A stretch of 64,000 bases of DNA, from positions 355,557-419,556 of the forward strand of contig JAKMXF010000011.1 of the NCBI GenBank assembly GCA_024704765.1, in the 5' to 3' direction. The stretch comes from Oopsacas minuta. Its lineage: Eukaryota; Porifera; Hexactinellida; Lyssacinosida; Leucopsacidae. Below the pieces are notes generated by a model, which made no database searches, had not been told where the DNA came from, and saw only the letters and a program-made list of their open reading frames with translations. Of the stretch, positions 1 to 11,803 are shown piece after piece (position 1 is the first letter of the stretch; the number at the start of each line of letters is the position of its first letter). The translations under genes and the position numbers were made by a program.

Positions 1-195
1 GACTACAGTCCATGCAGAAAGAAGTTTTTCTAAATTGTCTTTGATTAAAACTAAGTTACGGTCTACAATGTGCGAAGATCGTCTAGAATCATTGATGTTT
101 TGCTCAATAGAGAAAGAAATTCTGATTCTCTAGATAATGAAGACCTCATTTCTAAGTTTGTATCCATGGCAGATAGGAGATTACAATTATCTTAG
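1..195 (+). pseudogene. hAT transposase C-terminal dimerisation domain, relic
   Basis: Frame 2 from the window edge reads AERSFSKLSLIKTKLRSTM followed by EDRLESLMFCSIEKEI. This is the usual hATC dimerisation motif of ZMYM1-like hAT transposases. A stop follows at about base 134, and the remaining family-typical tail (DLISKFVSMADRR) continues in another frame to a stop at 193-195. There is therefore at least one frameshift. The rest of the gene lies before the window. The matching 3-prime terminal repeat is seen about 130 bases downstream. Family membership is firm; the element is dead in this copy. Confidence 0.85.
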
Positions 196-324
196 TATGT
201 GCTGTGTTGATTAGATTTCGATAGACATCATTCATAGTATATTCATTAAAAATAAATTGATACGCGTAATATAATATATTGGTAATTAGGTTATTTGTTA
301 TGTTTAGTGTAATAAATAATTTTA

Positions 325-362
325 ATTGCCCCCCCTTCCAACTATTCCTGGCTACGCCACTG
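325..362 (+). repeat. 3-prime terminal inverted repeat of the hAT element
   Basis: A C-run is followed by ATTCCTGGCTACGCCACTG, the reverse complement of the common hAT terminus CAGTGGCGTAGCCAGGAAT. It closes the element whose transposase tail is at 1-195. The target duplication cannot be tested because the left end is outside the window. Confidence 0.75.
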
Positions 363-576
363 GGTCAGACTGTATGATTTACCCAGATAAGAGTCAGAAA
401 TCGATTCTGAAATTCTTCATGCATACTTTGGTGGTAGCACAGATCCCTTTAATAAGCACTGTTGGCAGTCGAACTAGGGTCCTGAATCTTAGGTCCATAA
501 AAGTACATTTGAAGATCAATATTTCTAAAGTACCACGTTTTGTCAGAATAAATGTATACATATTTATAGAAGTATA

Positions 577-825
577 CACTCCCTGGCCAAAAGTATTGGA
601 ATACCATACCACTAATGACACATGTGGCATATGGCACATTGGGAGAATATACGTATTGAATAGTATGTGGATATATCAGAAAAGGCGATTGTAATGATAA
701 AATTAATGATAGAATTAAGTTCACAGATGTTTGAAACTATCTTCAGCCTATGCAACTAAAGTAAATATATATTTGTCCATGTGTCAATTGTGGCAGAGTG
801 TTCCAATACTTTTGGCCAGGGTGTG
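577..825. repeat. Tc1-type miniature element (MITE), 249 bp
   Basis: The left end CACTCCCTGGCCAAAAGTAT is mirrored by CACACCCTGGCCAAAAGTAT read inward from the right end. Each end abuts a TA dinucleotide (575-576 and 826-827). That is the target site of Tc1/mariner elements. No coding sequence lies inside, so it is a non-autonomous copy. Confidence 0.8.
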
Positions 826-1313
826 TATTTCCTCAATCCAAAAATGCAAATTTTTGTCGAATGGTGTGATAATTTATGATTAGCAATAATTTTTGGGCGT
901 AAATGTGGCCAACTTAGATACAGGGTGGAAAAGTGGTTCTCAAACTTTCTCCCTCCTGACCCCGCTAACAATTGTCAAATGAATTCACGACCCCAAATTT
1001 CCACTCACAGGTAATAATCTCAAGGAGTGAAGAATAAACTTGAATCAGAATTTGATAATAATTTTGAGCAAACATCCAGGTGTACTTTCAAAGATTAATT
1101 ATATCTTAAGACATCTAGTTGAGAAACACTATCGTAGAATGATAAATATTGCTTATAAGATTCCAGAATCCATACTCAGTGATCAAATGAAATTTTATGC
1201 AAAATATTAAACTTTAAAATGATAAAGTTGGAAAATACCTGAAGTATCATGGATGGCAAATAAAAATTCATTATAACTCAAAAGGTTTAAATGTTTTCGT
1301 CAAATAAGTCAGT
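826..1313. other. Unassigned AT-rich stretch
   Basis: I see no gene, RNA or repeat with recognisable ends here. Confidence 0.4.
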
Positions 1314-1501
1314 CCAAACCTAGAATATATCCGACTTACCATACGCTAATAATACATTTTGATACGATATCTCTCAACTCACTATGATGAAATTTGAACA
1401 TGACCATAAATGGATATAACGTAGATTACGTCATAGTGAGTAGAGGTATCATAACAAAATGTATTATTAGCCTATGGGAAATCTGGTATATATAAAGGTT
1501 G
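1314..1501. repeat. Foldback element, about 190 bp
   Basis: The left arm contains CGCTAATAATACATTTTGAT and the right arm its imperfect reverse complement ATAACAAAATGTATTATTAG. The pairing extends outward to AACCTAGAATATAT against ATATATAAAGGTT, and inward over CTCACTATGA against TCATAGTGAG. The central loop is under 40 bases. Confidence 0.6.
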
Positions 1502-2055
1502 CAACCGAATAATATTTGGCGAATAGTTCAATATTCGGTATTCGGTTGGTACAAACCGAATTTTATCAGTAGTATTCGGTTAGGCTGCTATTCATGAATC
1601 CTGACATTCGGTTAGATTGGTCTGAAGATTGTTATATACTAGGTGTTTGACTGGCTTAATTAGCAAAAACATGCAAACCTTTAGAGTTATTCTCAAGGTT
1701 GAAACAGCTTCAACAGAATAGTTGTTCGACTAACTAGTCAATCAACCAAATATTCGGATGGTAAAATTGTTGATGGGCCAAATATATTCAGTCAAATGTC
1801 ACACTTACCAATCCATTATTAAATTTGCCCAGTATTTTGGAATATTTGCATGGGTTTCTTGTAAATCAGGGATAATCCAGAGGTCCTTGAGGGTTGGCAA
1901 GTATGAAATATATTTAGTCAACCGAATAATTTTGTTCAGCCAAATTTATTTGGTCAATTGAATATGTTTGTTTGCTAACCGAGTCATCCAAATATTGAAT
2001 TATTTGGCAAGGAAATTTGGTTAAAACGAATATTGAACTATTCGGTTGCAACCTT
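1495..2055. repeat. Miniature element with ATTCGGT-rich body
   Basis: AAGGTTGCAACCGAATA at the left is matched by TATTCGGTTGCAACCTT at the right. The interior carries many degenerate copies of ATTCGGT in both orientations, giving a partly satellite-like body. No convincing target duplication was found. It overlaps the foldback at 1314-1501 by a few bases, so the exact left border is uncertain. Confidence 0.5.
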
Positions 2056-3202
2056 GATTATAATAAACTTTTAGAAATATGCAATCCATGATACCTCAGG
2101 AATATGCTAACTTAACCATATCAAACTTTAATATTTGGTATAATATCATTAGATCATTGAGAATTAAATCTGAAATCTGATCAAAGTATCATCGTTCTAA
2201 GGTGCATCAAAGATGGACACATTTTACGCACAAAAATGCTTACACTAAGCACTTAATTTCACACATTTAACATCATATAGGATTTCAAAATTATTCTAAT
2301 GGACCCAAGTTTCAGGAACAGTAGTGAGTACCTACTATTGCTGATATGGATGGTTATGTACGAGGAGAAAATTCAATTAAAATATTGAATTCAAGGAGTT
2401 AGAGGCATTCAAATTCCAAGTTGGGAGTGAGAGTGGAGGGGATGAATAAAATTCTACCCAAAAGTAGGGTAAGTTCAAACTCATGTTTTTACCCTAAATC
2501 TGACTGAATTTCAATTATTTTAATGCTAATCGATAGTTGAGATGTGGACGTATATAACAATATCGATATTATTGTGAAACAATAAAAATTATCAACAGCA
2601 ACGGCCTGCAAAACCGATAAATAATCAGAACCCCAACAAATTTGATAGATACATTCTTTCGTTTCATATAACTGAATTTCCTTAAAAACCAGGAGGTCGC
2701 TAGTACTTGATTAAATTTTGTGGAAACGTTGATAATGATAAACTTAATCGAGAAACCAATAGGACAATTTGGATCTTCCTGTGTATTGATTCTTGCTATT
2801 CTACTCTTTTTCGTAGTCTCCACTTCATTTTCGTTGTTTCAATCTTTGATTTGGCTTTCATCACTTTCTTGCAAATTGTGATATTACTGTGAGGTGTCAT
2901 AATTTCTCTCGAGTTGTGGTGGGCTCATATTGGCCTGCACTCCCTAACGCAGGAATATCCTTTGACTGTCTAGCTCTGTGTATTTCGAATTCGTCTGTCC
3001 TACTGTCTCCTCTTTGTGATTGTGCCATATCTGTTCTCCTCATTCTTGTCGGAATTGATATCAATCCACTCAAGATACTCCCACGAATAAGGTAATAAAT
3101 AAATGTAATTCAATAAATTTATTCACACCGTAATTTGTATTGTTAGTTAAAGTACTTATTTTAGAATTACCAAGGGAATGATGTTAATGGTTAGCTTCAT
3201 GG
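2056..3202. other. No recognisable feature
   Basis: Short open frames (for example 2569-2823 minus and 2889-3095 plus) have no recognisable domain or coding character. Nothing else is identified. Confidence 0.4.
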
Positions 3203-3574
3203 TCTCAACGCAGGGACGTAGCTAGGGGGGGGGCTGAGCTCCCCCTAACAAATTTAACCATCCCGTAAATTTTTGCTAAGCTATATTGATCTTTACTATC
3301 TTAGATCTCAAATATTAGTAAAATCAAGGAAATGTTCGTGAATATGTCAAATTGACTATACATTTTAGTTATCTAATTCCTCTTGCTAGTAAATATACAT
3401 AATTACATGAATGCTTTTACAGCGACCATTGAAATTATACTTTTTGTTTTTATATGACCATAACATATATTCCTTCCAGTTCGATTATATTTATGTGCGA
3501 ATAGTGAAATCATTCCTCATGACCTAGATATACGAAAAAAATGGAAGTCGAAAAATTCCTCTTGAAATTTTCTA

Positions 3575-4935
3575 CCGGGTGGTCCAAAAAAAAGTGTACC
3601 TGACAAATTTTTTCAATTTTTGAGATATATGTTAGATATTGAAGCAATCAAAGAAGTTTGTTATAATATATAGATAAATTACATGAAATAAATAATTCGA
3701 CTTCTTGTTGTTGCTTTGGGTCAATCATTCAGAGTAGATGTTCCATGTGTCCACCTTTCATATTCATTACCTTTCCGAGGCGCATAGTAAAGTTTTGCAT
3801 GGCGGACTTCAATACTGGTCTTGTTATCCTTCTGATAACGGTTCTTGTGTTAGTTTTTAGTTCCACCAGTGTCTTGGGGTTGTTCTGGTATATCCTGTCT
3901 TTAATATAGCCCCACAGGAAAAGATCTGGGGGCTCAGGTCGAGTGAATAAGGGGGCCACTCGATCTCACACTTGCGAATGATAATCCTTGACTTGAAGTC
4001 AACTCTAAGCCAATCCAGGGACTTTTGAGCTGCATGGTGAGTAGCACCGTCCTGCTGGAACCACATCTGCCAATTACTGGGAAAGAGACGTTTCAAGTCC
4101 GCCAAGAACCTCTCTAGCATCACAATGTAGCGTTCACTGTTGATGCTTGTCGTCACTCCATTTTCCTCGAAGAAATATGGGCCAATAATGCCCTTCTCAA
4201 AGAAAGCACACCAGCTGTGACCTTCTTTGAGTGAAGAAGCTTGGTTATCACCTCGTTTGGTCTCTGAGAACCCCAATAGATGCTATTTTTAGAGTTTACC
4301 GCTCCCTCAAGATAGCAATGAGCCTCATCGCTTGTTCACAAAAGCTGGGGAAAATTCTCTGCCTTTTCGATTTTGTCAGCCAAAACCTTCTCCATGACCA
4401 GCCTGTTCATCTTTGCAGCTTCTGTGAGCTTCTGGTGGATGATAATGCGATAGGGAAACAATTTTAGGTCTTCATTAATCGCTCTTAACATCGTAGAACG
4501 TGAGGAAACTAGCTCTTGACACCTCCTTCTCGTCGATTTGTGTGGTGGCACTTGTACGGATTCTCGCAGGCGGTCGATGAACACCTCATCCTGCTTCCTC
4601 TTTCGTCCTGAGTGACTATTTCGACCTGGGATTTTTGAGTTAAGGTTCCTGACTGTCCCTTCTTTCCTAAACTTGGCTTCCCACTTGACAATGAGTGATT
4701 TATAGGGTGGTTTAACGGGTTGAACTTGGAAACAACATCGCGTATCGTTACATGGAAACTCATCGTCTCCATGTACCTCTCAACAGCGAATGCTTTCAGT
4801 TCTACATTCCAATGAGAGTACTGCTTGGGCGTAGGAGTTGTATTTGACATTTGCTAAAACGGTATAAAGTAAGATGAAAAGTTGTAATGTGAGTGGTGCA
4901 AAACATGCACGGGTACACTCTTTTGGACCACCCTG
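3575..4935. mobile_element. Tc1/mariner-superfamily element nested in the hAT element
   Basis: Terminal repeats begin CCGGGTGGTCCAAAAA at the left and CAGGGTGGTCCAAAAGAGTG (read inward) at the right. Each abuts TA (3573-3574 and 4936-4937). The element is 1361 bp and encodes a broken transposase on the minus strand. Its insertion must postdate the surrounding hAT element. Confidence 0.88.
3729..4850 (-). pseudogene. IS630/Tc1/mariner-superfamily transposase (DUF4817-type), broken
   Basis: The gene would start at 4850 with MSNTTPTPKQYSHWNVELKA, resembling the N-terminal helix-turn-helix found in DUF4817-type transposases. It then passes through at least three frames. The middle contains the second catalytic aspartate in WFQQDGATHHAAQKS. 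The third acidic position is recoverable only in another frame, at PPDLFLWGYIKDRIY, so a frameshift lies between SLDLSP and that motif near 3930. The spacing between the second and third acidic residues would be about 41, which suggests a DD41D-type family. That placement is from counting across a frameshift and is tentative. The protein cannot be active as it stands. Confidence 0.82.
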
Positions 4936-5234
4936 TATGAAGAAGGATAGAAGATTTCATTAATTTTAGATATTATTTAAATTTATGAGATTAAAATAGA
5001 TTTGTAGTTCATTGGAATGTCACAATGTACACGATTACTAAGCGAAACTATAGAATGCCAGAGTTGTCTGAATATTTACGAACTAAGTAATTTTACCTTC
5101 CCCGAAAGTAGCTTGGGAGTTTGGGTATGGGCCTACCCCAAAAAATAGATATAAAAATCTTATGTATTCAAGTCCCCCTAAAGTTTACTTTGCCCCTCCT
5201 AACACTACGCTCTGGCTACGGCCCTGTCTCAACG

Positions 5235-6189
5235 TTTCGTTATTTCGAGGCTTTGATACACAAGACGTCTGTTAGTGCTAAAATATCTAATCACTATTTA
5301 GGGATCCATTTGCAAAAAGGTCTATTCTTGGATCTGTAGAATTTTAACTGCAAATCACAGAATGGAATAGTTTCTGCATTACTGATTCGAGTAATAGAAT
5401 GTCATTAATCAGTAATTAGAAGAAAGTATTTTCTTCAAAGTTCCATGATGTAAATAATGTGTGTTTAGAAGTATTATCGTTTGATAAAGCCTGATACCCG
5501 TAAGATAAACAGTCCTATCTTTCGAGGTAAAACAGAGTGTAAATTCCCTAAATGTGGAGTAGATGTAATTTATAGTGTGGACGAGAGTTATCTAAATAAT
5601 CGTGATTGTAGAAATCGGGTTATTTTGCCTCGGGTATTCGCCTCCATAAAATTGCTTGTTTCGCTAATACTAAATACAAACAAACTTATTAATGTCCCGG
5701 CTACAAGGTTATTGGGTATCGGACTGTGATTTGCTACCAGGATCATGTAAAGAAGTGCAGTTTTAATACATTATATTTCTTGTAATTTGACACCCTTTCT
5801 TGCCATCTTTCACATGTCAAAAGTGATAAAAAATTCCCGATTTCGATTGAAATTTTAATTGATCAAAATTAACTATTGTGAAAAATTTGTTTAGTCATTG
5901 TACTTAACTTTTTGATTTTTGTTGTCTCTGTGCTGCCTAGACTTGTTCGATAAAGATTAGGACTAAGAATTTCACGCGAAAGCATAAAATGGTTTAGTAG
6001 TTGAAACGGGTTATTTGCCTATCGGGTGTTTTTCGTCTTTTTCCGTGCATTTAGGGGGGCAAAAAAAACGATTTCTGCTGTTGTATTAAATTTACATTCA
6101 GAAAGATGCCTTTCATCTCATCATAATCTTACTTCTTGCAAAATTTACATATTTCTCTCAAATAAAATCTACACATATCAGTATTGAGG
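5235..6189. other. No recognisable feature
   Basis: AT-rich sequence with an 82-codon open frame at 5481-5729 (+) that shows no recognisable domain. No gene or transposon end was identified. Confidence 0.4.
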
Positions 6190-6499
6190 TAGTAGGCCCT
6201 CGATTATCCGGCACTCGGTTATTCGAAAAGCAACAGGAAGAACATTCAATTTGTGAATACTATTCAAATTTCACCCAATCACGAAGCTTTGTACTACATT
6301 AGTATGTAGTTGGTTTAGGATGGTGTTCATTTTAGGCTCCCATAGTTATACACATGTAGTCCAATAGTCGAAATTCAAAAGTTTCATTTTCACATATGCC
6401 TGAGCAGTGAAATTCACTTAAGAAAAGACACTATTTCACTTATCCGAACACCAAAATTGAAAAGGTATGGCGAAGGTGTTTGGATAATAGAGGGTGTAC
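6190..6499. repeat. Pogo/Tigger-type miniature element, degenerate
   Basis: The left end TAGTAGGCCCTCGATTATCC pairs with the inward-read right end CAGTACACCCTCTATTATCC. These resemble pogo/Tigger termini. The ends have diverged and the TA target duplication is not clear, so the borders are approximate. Confidence 0.6.
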
Positions 6500-9089
6500 T
6501 GCAGTCAGTTAAAGTATGTCCAACGAAACAAGACAAAAATATTATCCGCGAATAGTCGAAACAGCCAACTGAAAAATCGGAAACGATGAGGGGTGCCTGT
6601 AGGCTTCATTCTTTGATTCGTGGTCATGATGAATTCAACAGTGAGTGGAGTTGTAACACAAAAATACTTAGTGGATCGTGACAAAATTTAGACAATGATA
6701 AAAAATTATATTGCTGCATCTATATAGCATGATGCTTTTGAGTAGAGTAGGCAACATTAAATAGTAAAATGTAGTATAAACTAACGCAGAGTATGAATGG
6801 TATCTCTCATGAGTGAAATGTCAAAAAGTGAAATGATTCACAAAATTAATAGATAATCATGTCTCTACTCTAAGGAATAAGGAATGACCGTTCGATGAAT
6901 ATTCCAGAAGCGTTTTCTCAAAAATGTCGGTCTACAAAGCCTGCCAATCCGAAAAGCTTTGGTGTCACGACAAGAGGTCAAATAAACTGTAAGTCAAGAA
7001 GGAGCCAACTTAATTAAGACAACTATATATATAAGTGCGTATCTATATTATTAATACTCAATTGATGTGCGTTTGTATGAATGTTTGTTTGTTTACCTGT
7101 ATTATGATAATAGGAGAAGACGATCTATGTAAAGAATACAGGGGAACATATCCTTTTGTTGGTGATATAACAAAAGTAAACAATAAATTTGAGGTAATCG
7201 ATCCTGAATATGAAATTGTAAACAACATGTAATTATTATCTTACATAGATTGAGGTTCGATTCAATTCGGTCTATTTATGATGGCCTGAAAATAGCTAAT
7301 CAATTTTGATGATTACACTTAAAATAAATTTCCAATATAGTAGCAAATAAGAATATCTGACTGTCTTGTTGATCGTGTTATTAAAATGAATAGAATAATC
7401 TTCTCATTGGAAGTTATTTGATTGTTCGTGCTTCTTAGTTTACCCAAACAAGTTAAAACAGAGCTAATATCTGTGACCTTAGATGATAAATTTTTGTGAT
7501 AATATAAATGACCAGTTAGAAGAAGTGAATCGTATATACAACATTTGATGGAGAAATTTAGGCTTAAATTTGATACCTCCATTTTTGATGAATCAAAAAT
7601 TGATGTAGTCCTTGGAGCTCATCAACAACGTCTATGCTATTTTGCTGAATATGATAAATAAATAGCTAAAAGTATAAGGTCTAAAAGTAAAGTACAAGGG
7701 AACTAAGGAAATATATAGATGGGTTCTATATTGCAGAAACTGTGCATCATTTGGCTGAATAAATGTACAGTCAAACCAGGGCTCTTCGTACTCAGTTTTT
7801 TCTACTAATTTTCATTTAGAAGAAATGTCTGATATAAACATTTTCCATTGAGTCATTATTACTATTGGTTATATCTTACTAAATATTCATGCAAAGGAAC
7901 AGTAAGAAAAAGAATATGTCAAAATATTTGTCTAGTAACCATGTAGTAATATATACCATTCTTGGCGATTCGTAGAACAATAAATATTGAAAACCATATT
8001 TGCTGAATAAGCGCCGGAGGCGAGAAATAGGCTCCAAGACTTGTGAATAAAATTTATCACCACAATAGAAGCATTGTTTTGATGAAATTTAAGTCTCCTT
8101 TGACTAAGCAACAAATTGGGATATGTAACTCCCAAATCGTTCGTATTTTCAAAAATCGCATAGAATGGACAAGTATTCGAAAAATGCCCACGAAAAGAAT
8201 AAGCACCCTGGCGGGTATTAGGAAATATGGTAATTGATTCAAAGTCAAAAAGAATACGAATAAAGGATAATTTTTCTACAAAATATAACAAAAATAGCGA
8301 ATATAAAGTTTGGAGATTGATAAATTAAGATGGATACCATGGATGACACATTATATGAAAATCCATTGGTAAAAAATAATCGATAATTTGTGGATTATGG
8401 TCATTTTATAGTATATAGCCCACAGTGGTTTGGGGAAGCAATTAGAGTAAAAAATGTCATTCTCCAAAATGCCTAATACTGTATATTGGCTTCCTGAATA
8501 TCGAAATAGTGGGTGTTCGAAAAATTGAAAGCCTATTAGTATGTCAGTGCATCGTCAAAAGATTCAGCATATTCAGGTTACAAGTTCGAGATTCGCGGTT
8601 TCTAAGAACTCGAAATTTCATCAGAGTATATATCAAAGAATTTCCATCTCAATGTTTATCCTGTTAGTAATATTTCTAATCAAGGCGTAATTATACTATT
8701 CCAACTGCAAAATTAGTGGATGATAATTGCACTTTCTCAATTTTCCATTTGAAGTAGGGTCCTTAAGGACTAGAAATTATAAAAATATCAAAGCGAAAAG
8801 TACACGGAAAAATATGGATAGCTAAAAATAGTTTGGAAGTCATGTGTGGTTAAGTATATAATTGTCATATACTACATTGTAAATAATAAGACCCGCTTTG
8901 ATGCGAACATGCATGATTACCGTGAATTCCATTCTCAGCACTTAGTTGCTTAGCAAAAGTAATATATATTTGATAAGCTAAAACTTAAGTACTTATCAAT
9001 AATTTGAATATCTTTCCACTCAAAAATTTGTCCACTCATTGAAGAAAATACTTTGCCCGATCTTTTGAGACTTACAGCATTAATCCACC
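6500..9089. other. Largely unrecognised sequence
   Basis: Only a dispersed-repeat copy at 7725-8010 is identified here. The 65-codon frame at 7035-7232 and the overlapping small frames at 7932-8291 have no recognisable homology by eye. No RNA gene was seen. Confidence 0.4.
7725..8010. repeat. Dispersed repeat, related to 46785-46990
   Basis: Shared blocks include ATTGCAGAAAC(T/G)GTGCAT followed by GAATAAATGTA. Further on come AAGAAT(A/G)TGT(C/G)AAAATAT, GTGTCTAGTAA-like text and CCATTCTT. The order is conserved between the two loci. Neither copy has clear terminal repeats or coding sequence. Confidence 0.5.
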
Positions 9090-9770
9090 ATGTCTGAGCG
9101 CGAAGTTCCACTAAACCATGGCGATACTGCTAGAATTTTGAGACAGAAAGATTTCAACTTTCCTGATACTGTGGGTGAAATAACAAGTTTGGTAAATATT
9201 GATGAAGAAAAACGAGATTCTGTTGTTTCTTTCGTAAAATTGTTAGTGCTAATCAGAAAAAGTCCAAGAAATCTTCTGAAAACTAACATCTGAATGGTGG
9301 AATTGCGAATTTTCTTGGGGAACAAAACAAAAATAGCGCATCTCTCTTCTTCAGCAGAATCATCAAGACCGTTTAAAGAGGTTAGATGGGAGAAAGAGCT
9401 TATTAAGCCTTTCCCTTGAGCAACAGCGGACCCGATTATCCATGATTTTAGAGCACTGAGAGAATTGCCAATTTGGAAGATTATTCACCCTTAGTAGTAG
9501 CCGCACTTTCACTTCAACTATTGGCCAACGAAGAAGATAATCGTCAGGTTGCTAATGTAGCCAAAGAGATCATCAATTTCAAAACACCTTGGAAAGAATA
9601 TTGTCAATGGTAGATCACCCAACAAACGAAGAATTCCCACTCACTTTGAAAATTGGAGATGGTTTAGATGGTTCTTCTATCTACAACCAACAGATCACTA
9701 ACACCTTAACCAAAAACTTCATCCTATGTTGTTTCAAGCCAATCTCAATCCAACAATATGTGTGAAGTAA
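9090..9770 (+). pseudogene. Broken coding relic, family not recognised (first part)
   Basis: An ATG at 9090 opens 67 codons with coding-like composition (MSEREVPLNHGDTARIL). Further coding-like text follows in shifted frames, including LEDYSPLVVAALSLQLLANE near 9470 and TNEEFPLTLKIGDGLDGSS with IYNQQ and TKNFILCCFKPISI near 9620-9750. The pattern of a GDG motif followed by a strand ending FILCCF resembles the region around the first catalytic aspartate of some cut-and-paste transposases, but I cannot name the family. It is interrupted by frameshifts and stops. It may belong with 10413-11636. Confidence 0.4.
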
Positions 9771-9780
9771 ATTATGATAA

Positions 9781-10412
9781 TGTGAGAATTCTCTAAATAC
9801 ATTTGTTATATTTCAGTAATCTTTGAACGTGATTTTCTCGGAATAATTTTTTGTCGAAAGTCACCCCACTATCTGAGATTATTACTTGTTCAGTTTGAAT
9901 GCTAGACCTTAGCTCTAAATTAATAAAACATCCTTATACTCGAAGATAGATACTTTGCGTGTGGAATTTTGAATTAGGTCGTAAAAATTCTTAAAAAATT
10001 TAATAGTGTTCAAGTTTCACGAAAAGTAGGGTAAAACTTGGTGGGTCAGACATCCAGTGGACTAAAAACTAATTTGGGGCTCTAGAAAAAATTATGTACT
10101 CAATCTATCTTTAGTAATATACTAAGTAATAAGATAGAACAATGAACTAGGCTAGCGTACTAATTGTGTAAGAGTAATAACATAAAATAGAAATTCCATT
10201 TTGGCTTACCATAGTAACCATGAATCCATACTAGATAGTAGATAACTTTCAAAATAAACAACATATCATAATGAAAGTTTCAGAATTTCTTAGTTATTTC
10301 ATAACAGCCTCAAACGCTTAACTTTGGAAATCAATCAACAAACATAGAAATTCACCATGAATCCTGTATATGGTTCGCGGAAGGTATCCCTAAGAGATCT
10401 AGACTGAATCCT
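9781..10412. other. No recognisable feature
   Basis: AT-rich sequence between two coding relics. No feature is supported. Confidence 0.4.
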
Positions 10413-11636
10413 TTGAAAAGAGGGAACAACAACAGAGAAACTCCGCCAAGTAAATTTCAGCGTTTGTATACCATCAGTAATGATTATTCCTCCCCTGAAG
10501 ATATCCTAATTCTATCATCTCCTTTTAGAGGGGCCGAAGAATCGATCTTTCAGACCAAAACCACTAGAAAAACAAGAGAAGTGTTTGAATTTCTTAACTC
10601 AATGAAAAGTAAATAATAAGACTCCTTTACATCTGGAAACCCACTCTCCAACCATGACAGAAAACTTGATAAAACGTTAGACCTTCCTCTCCGTGAACTC
10701 TTTGACTGGCGCAAGTTAACGATAAACTTTCATACCTTAGAAAATCTATCTACTTCACTAAACACCGATGTAGATTCAGCATACTCTTTAGAGGACTCTA
10801 CTGCTACTTGGGGAGGACTTTGTGATGGAATTGGGTTATTAAATACCTGTTTAGTAGACAATATCATTACATTACTCAGTTTACACGAAAAGACATTTGA
10901 TATTACATTTCTGAAGATTTAATCTTCTCCTAACTTACTTCTCGAGAAAGCCTTTTCTTTAATACGAGCTCATCAGTTTGATAGTCTAGGGTTGTGAATA
11001 GGTCAAATGCTAGGAATCCAGCTCTCAAATACTAGTTACAACGTCTTAAGCAATGAAGGTCAGATATTTCAACTCTTATGTAAGAAATGTTCCTTGTGTT
11101 CAGACGGCTATAAGATCGTTTTTCAGGCTGGGAGTGTTGGAACGAGTCAGAAAAAATTCTTAATCTCACCTCTTTAACAAAATTCAACTCTAATTGCCAT
11201 TCTTCCATCAATAAAAAAATTCATTCTAGTTTCAATTGCTTGGAATGACGAGATCCATACGCCAACACTGAGCCAAGGTTATGTGAGTTACAGAACTACT
11301 GCCTTTATGATTATAGAAGTTAGACATCTTAATGAGGTAGTTCAAGTACAAGATATTTCTGACACTCTATCACTAGTGCACAAAGATGAAAGGGTGTATT
11401 ACTCACTCATCAGATTCACAATTCATATTGGGCTACATTTTTGCATGAGAGTCAAAATGGATGATGGATGGCACTCTTACGATGGAATGGAAAGGGCCAA
11501 ACTAACTAAGCTTAAAGACAGATTAGGAAAATTTATTGGTCGTGTTAATTGCATTTTTATGTACTTACTAACAATGCAGAACTTAATGTACATAAGAACT
11601 TTCCGATTGAAATATTGTCTAATACCTCTGCACTAA
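10413..11636 (+). pseudogene. Broken coding relic, family not recognised (second part)
   Basis: One frame runs from 10413 through two adjacent stops at 10614-10619 and continues with coding-like text (LDLPLRELFDWRKLTINF) to a stop near 10920. It resumes with AFSLIRAHQFDSLGL and LSNEGQIFQLLCKKC. A last open block (11283-11636) contains HFCMRVKMDDGWHSYDGM followed by a lysine-rich helix. The W..YDGM pattern recalls cysteine-peptidase-fold modules present in some transposon proteins; this is a weak resemblance. The series lies directly upstream of the THAP/P-type transposase relic in the same orientation, so it could be another reading frame of the same element or a separate element. Confidence 0.4.
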
Positions 11637-11803
11637 ATATTAAAATTTCTGATTTATAATTAACCATATTGTTTAAATTAAGCATAATAGTTAAATATGC
11701 AAATATAAATTTTTTCACTGATATATTCTAGTTACTAGTATTGATAGTGCATCAGATACCTATTCTCATTTTATGATCCATTTACGTCTCTGCTCAATAT
11801 TAG

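Larger units (their letters stand above)
3211..5226. mobile_element. Non-autonomous hAT element with 8-bp target duplication
   Basis: The left end is CAGGGACGTAGCTAG; the right end, read inward, is CAGGGCCGTAGCCAGAG. Both are hAT-type termini. The octamer TCTCAACG occurs immediately outside both ends (3203-3210 and 5227-5234), a perfect target duplication. Without the inserted mariner the element would be about 650 bp, and no hAT transposase sequence is visible in that remainder. It is therefore a deletion derivative or MITE that later received another transposon. Confidence 0.88.

Noticed and set aside
7035-7232. 65-codon frame ending EVIDPEYEIVNNM as a small exon
   Set aside because: Coding-like at the end, but no homology recognised and no supporting neighbour.
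7245-7280. Possible tRNA B-box (GAGGTTCGATTCAAT)
   Set aside because: No matching A-box, acceptor stem or anticodon arm at the right distances.
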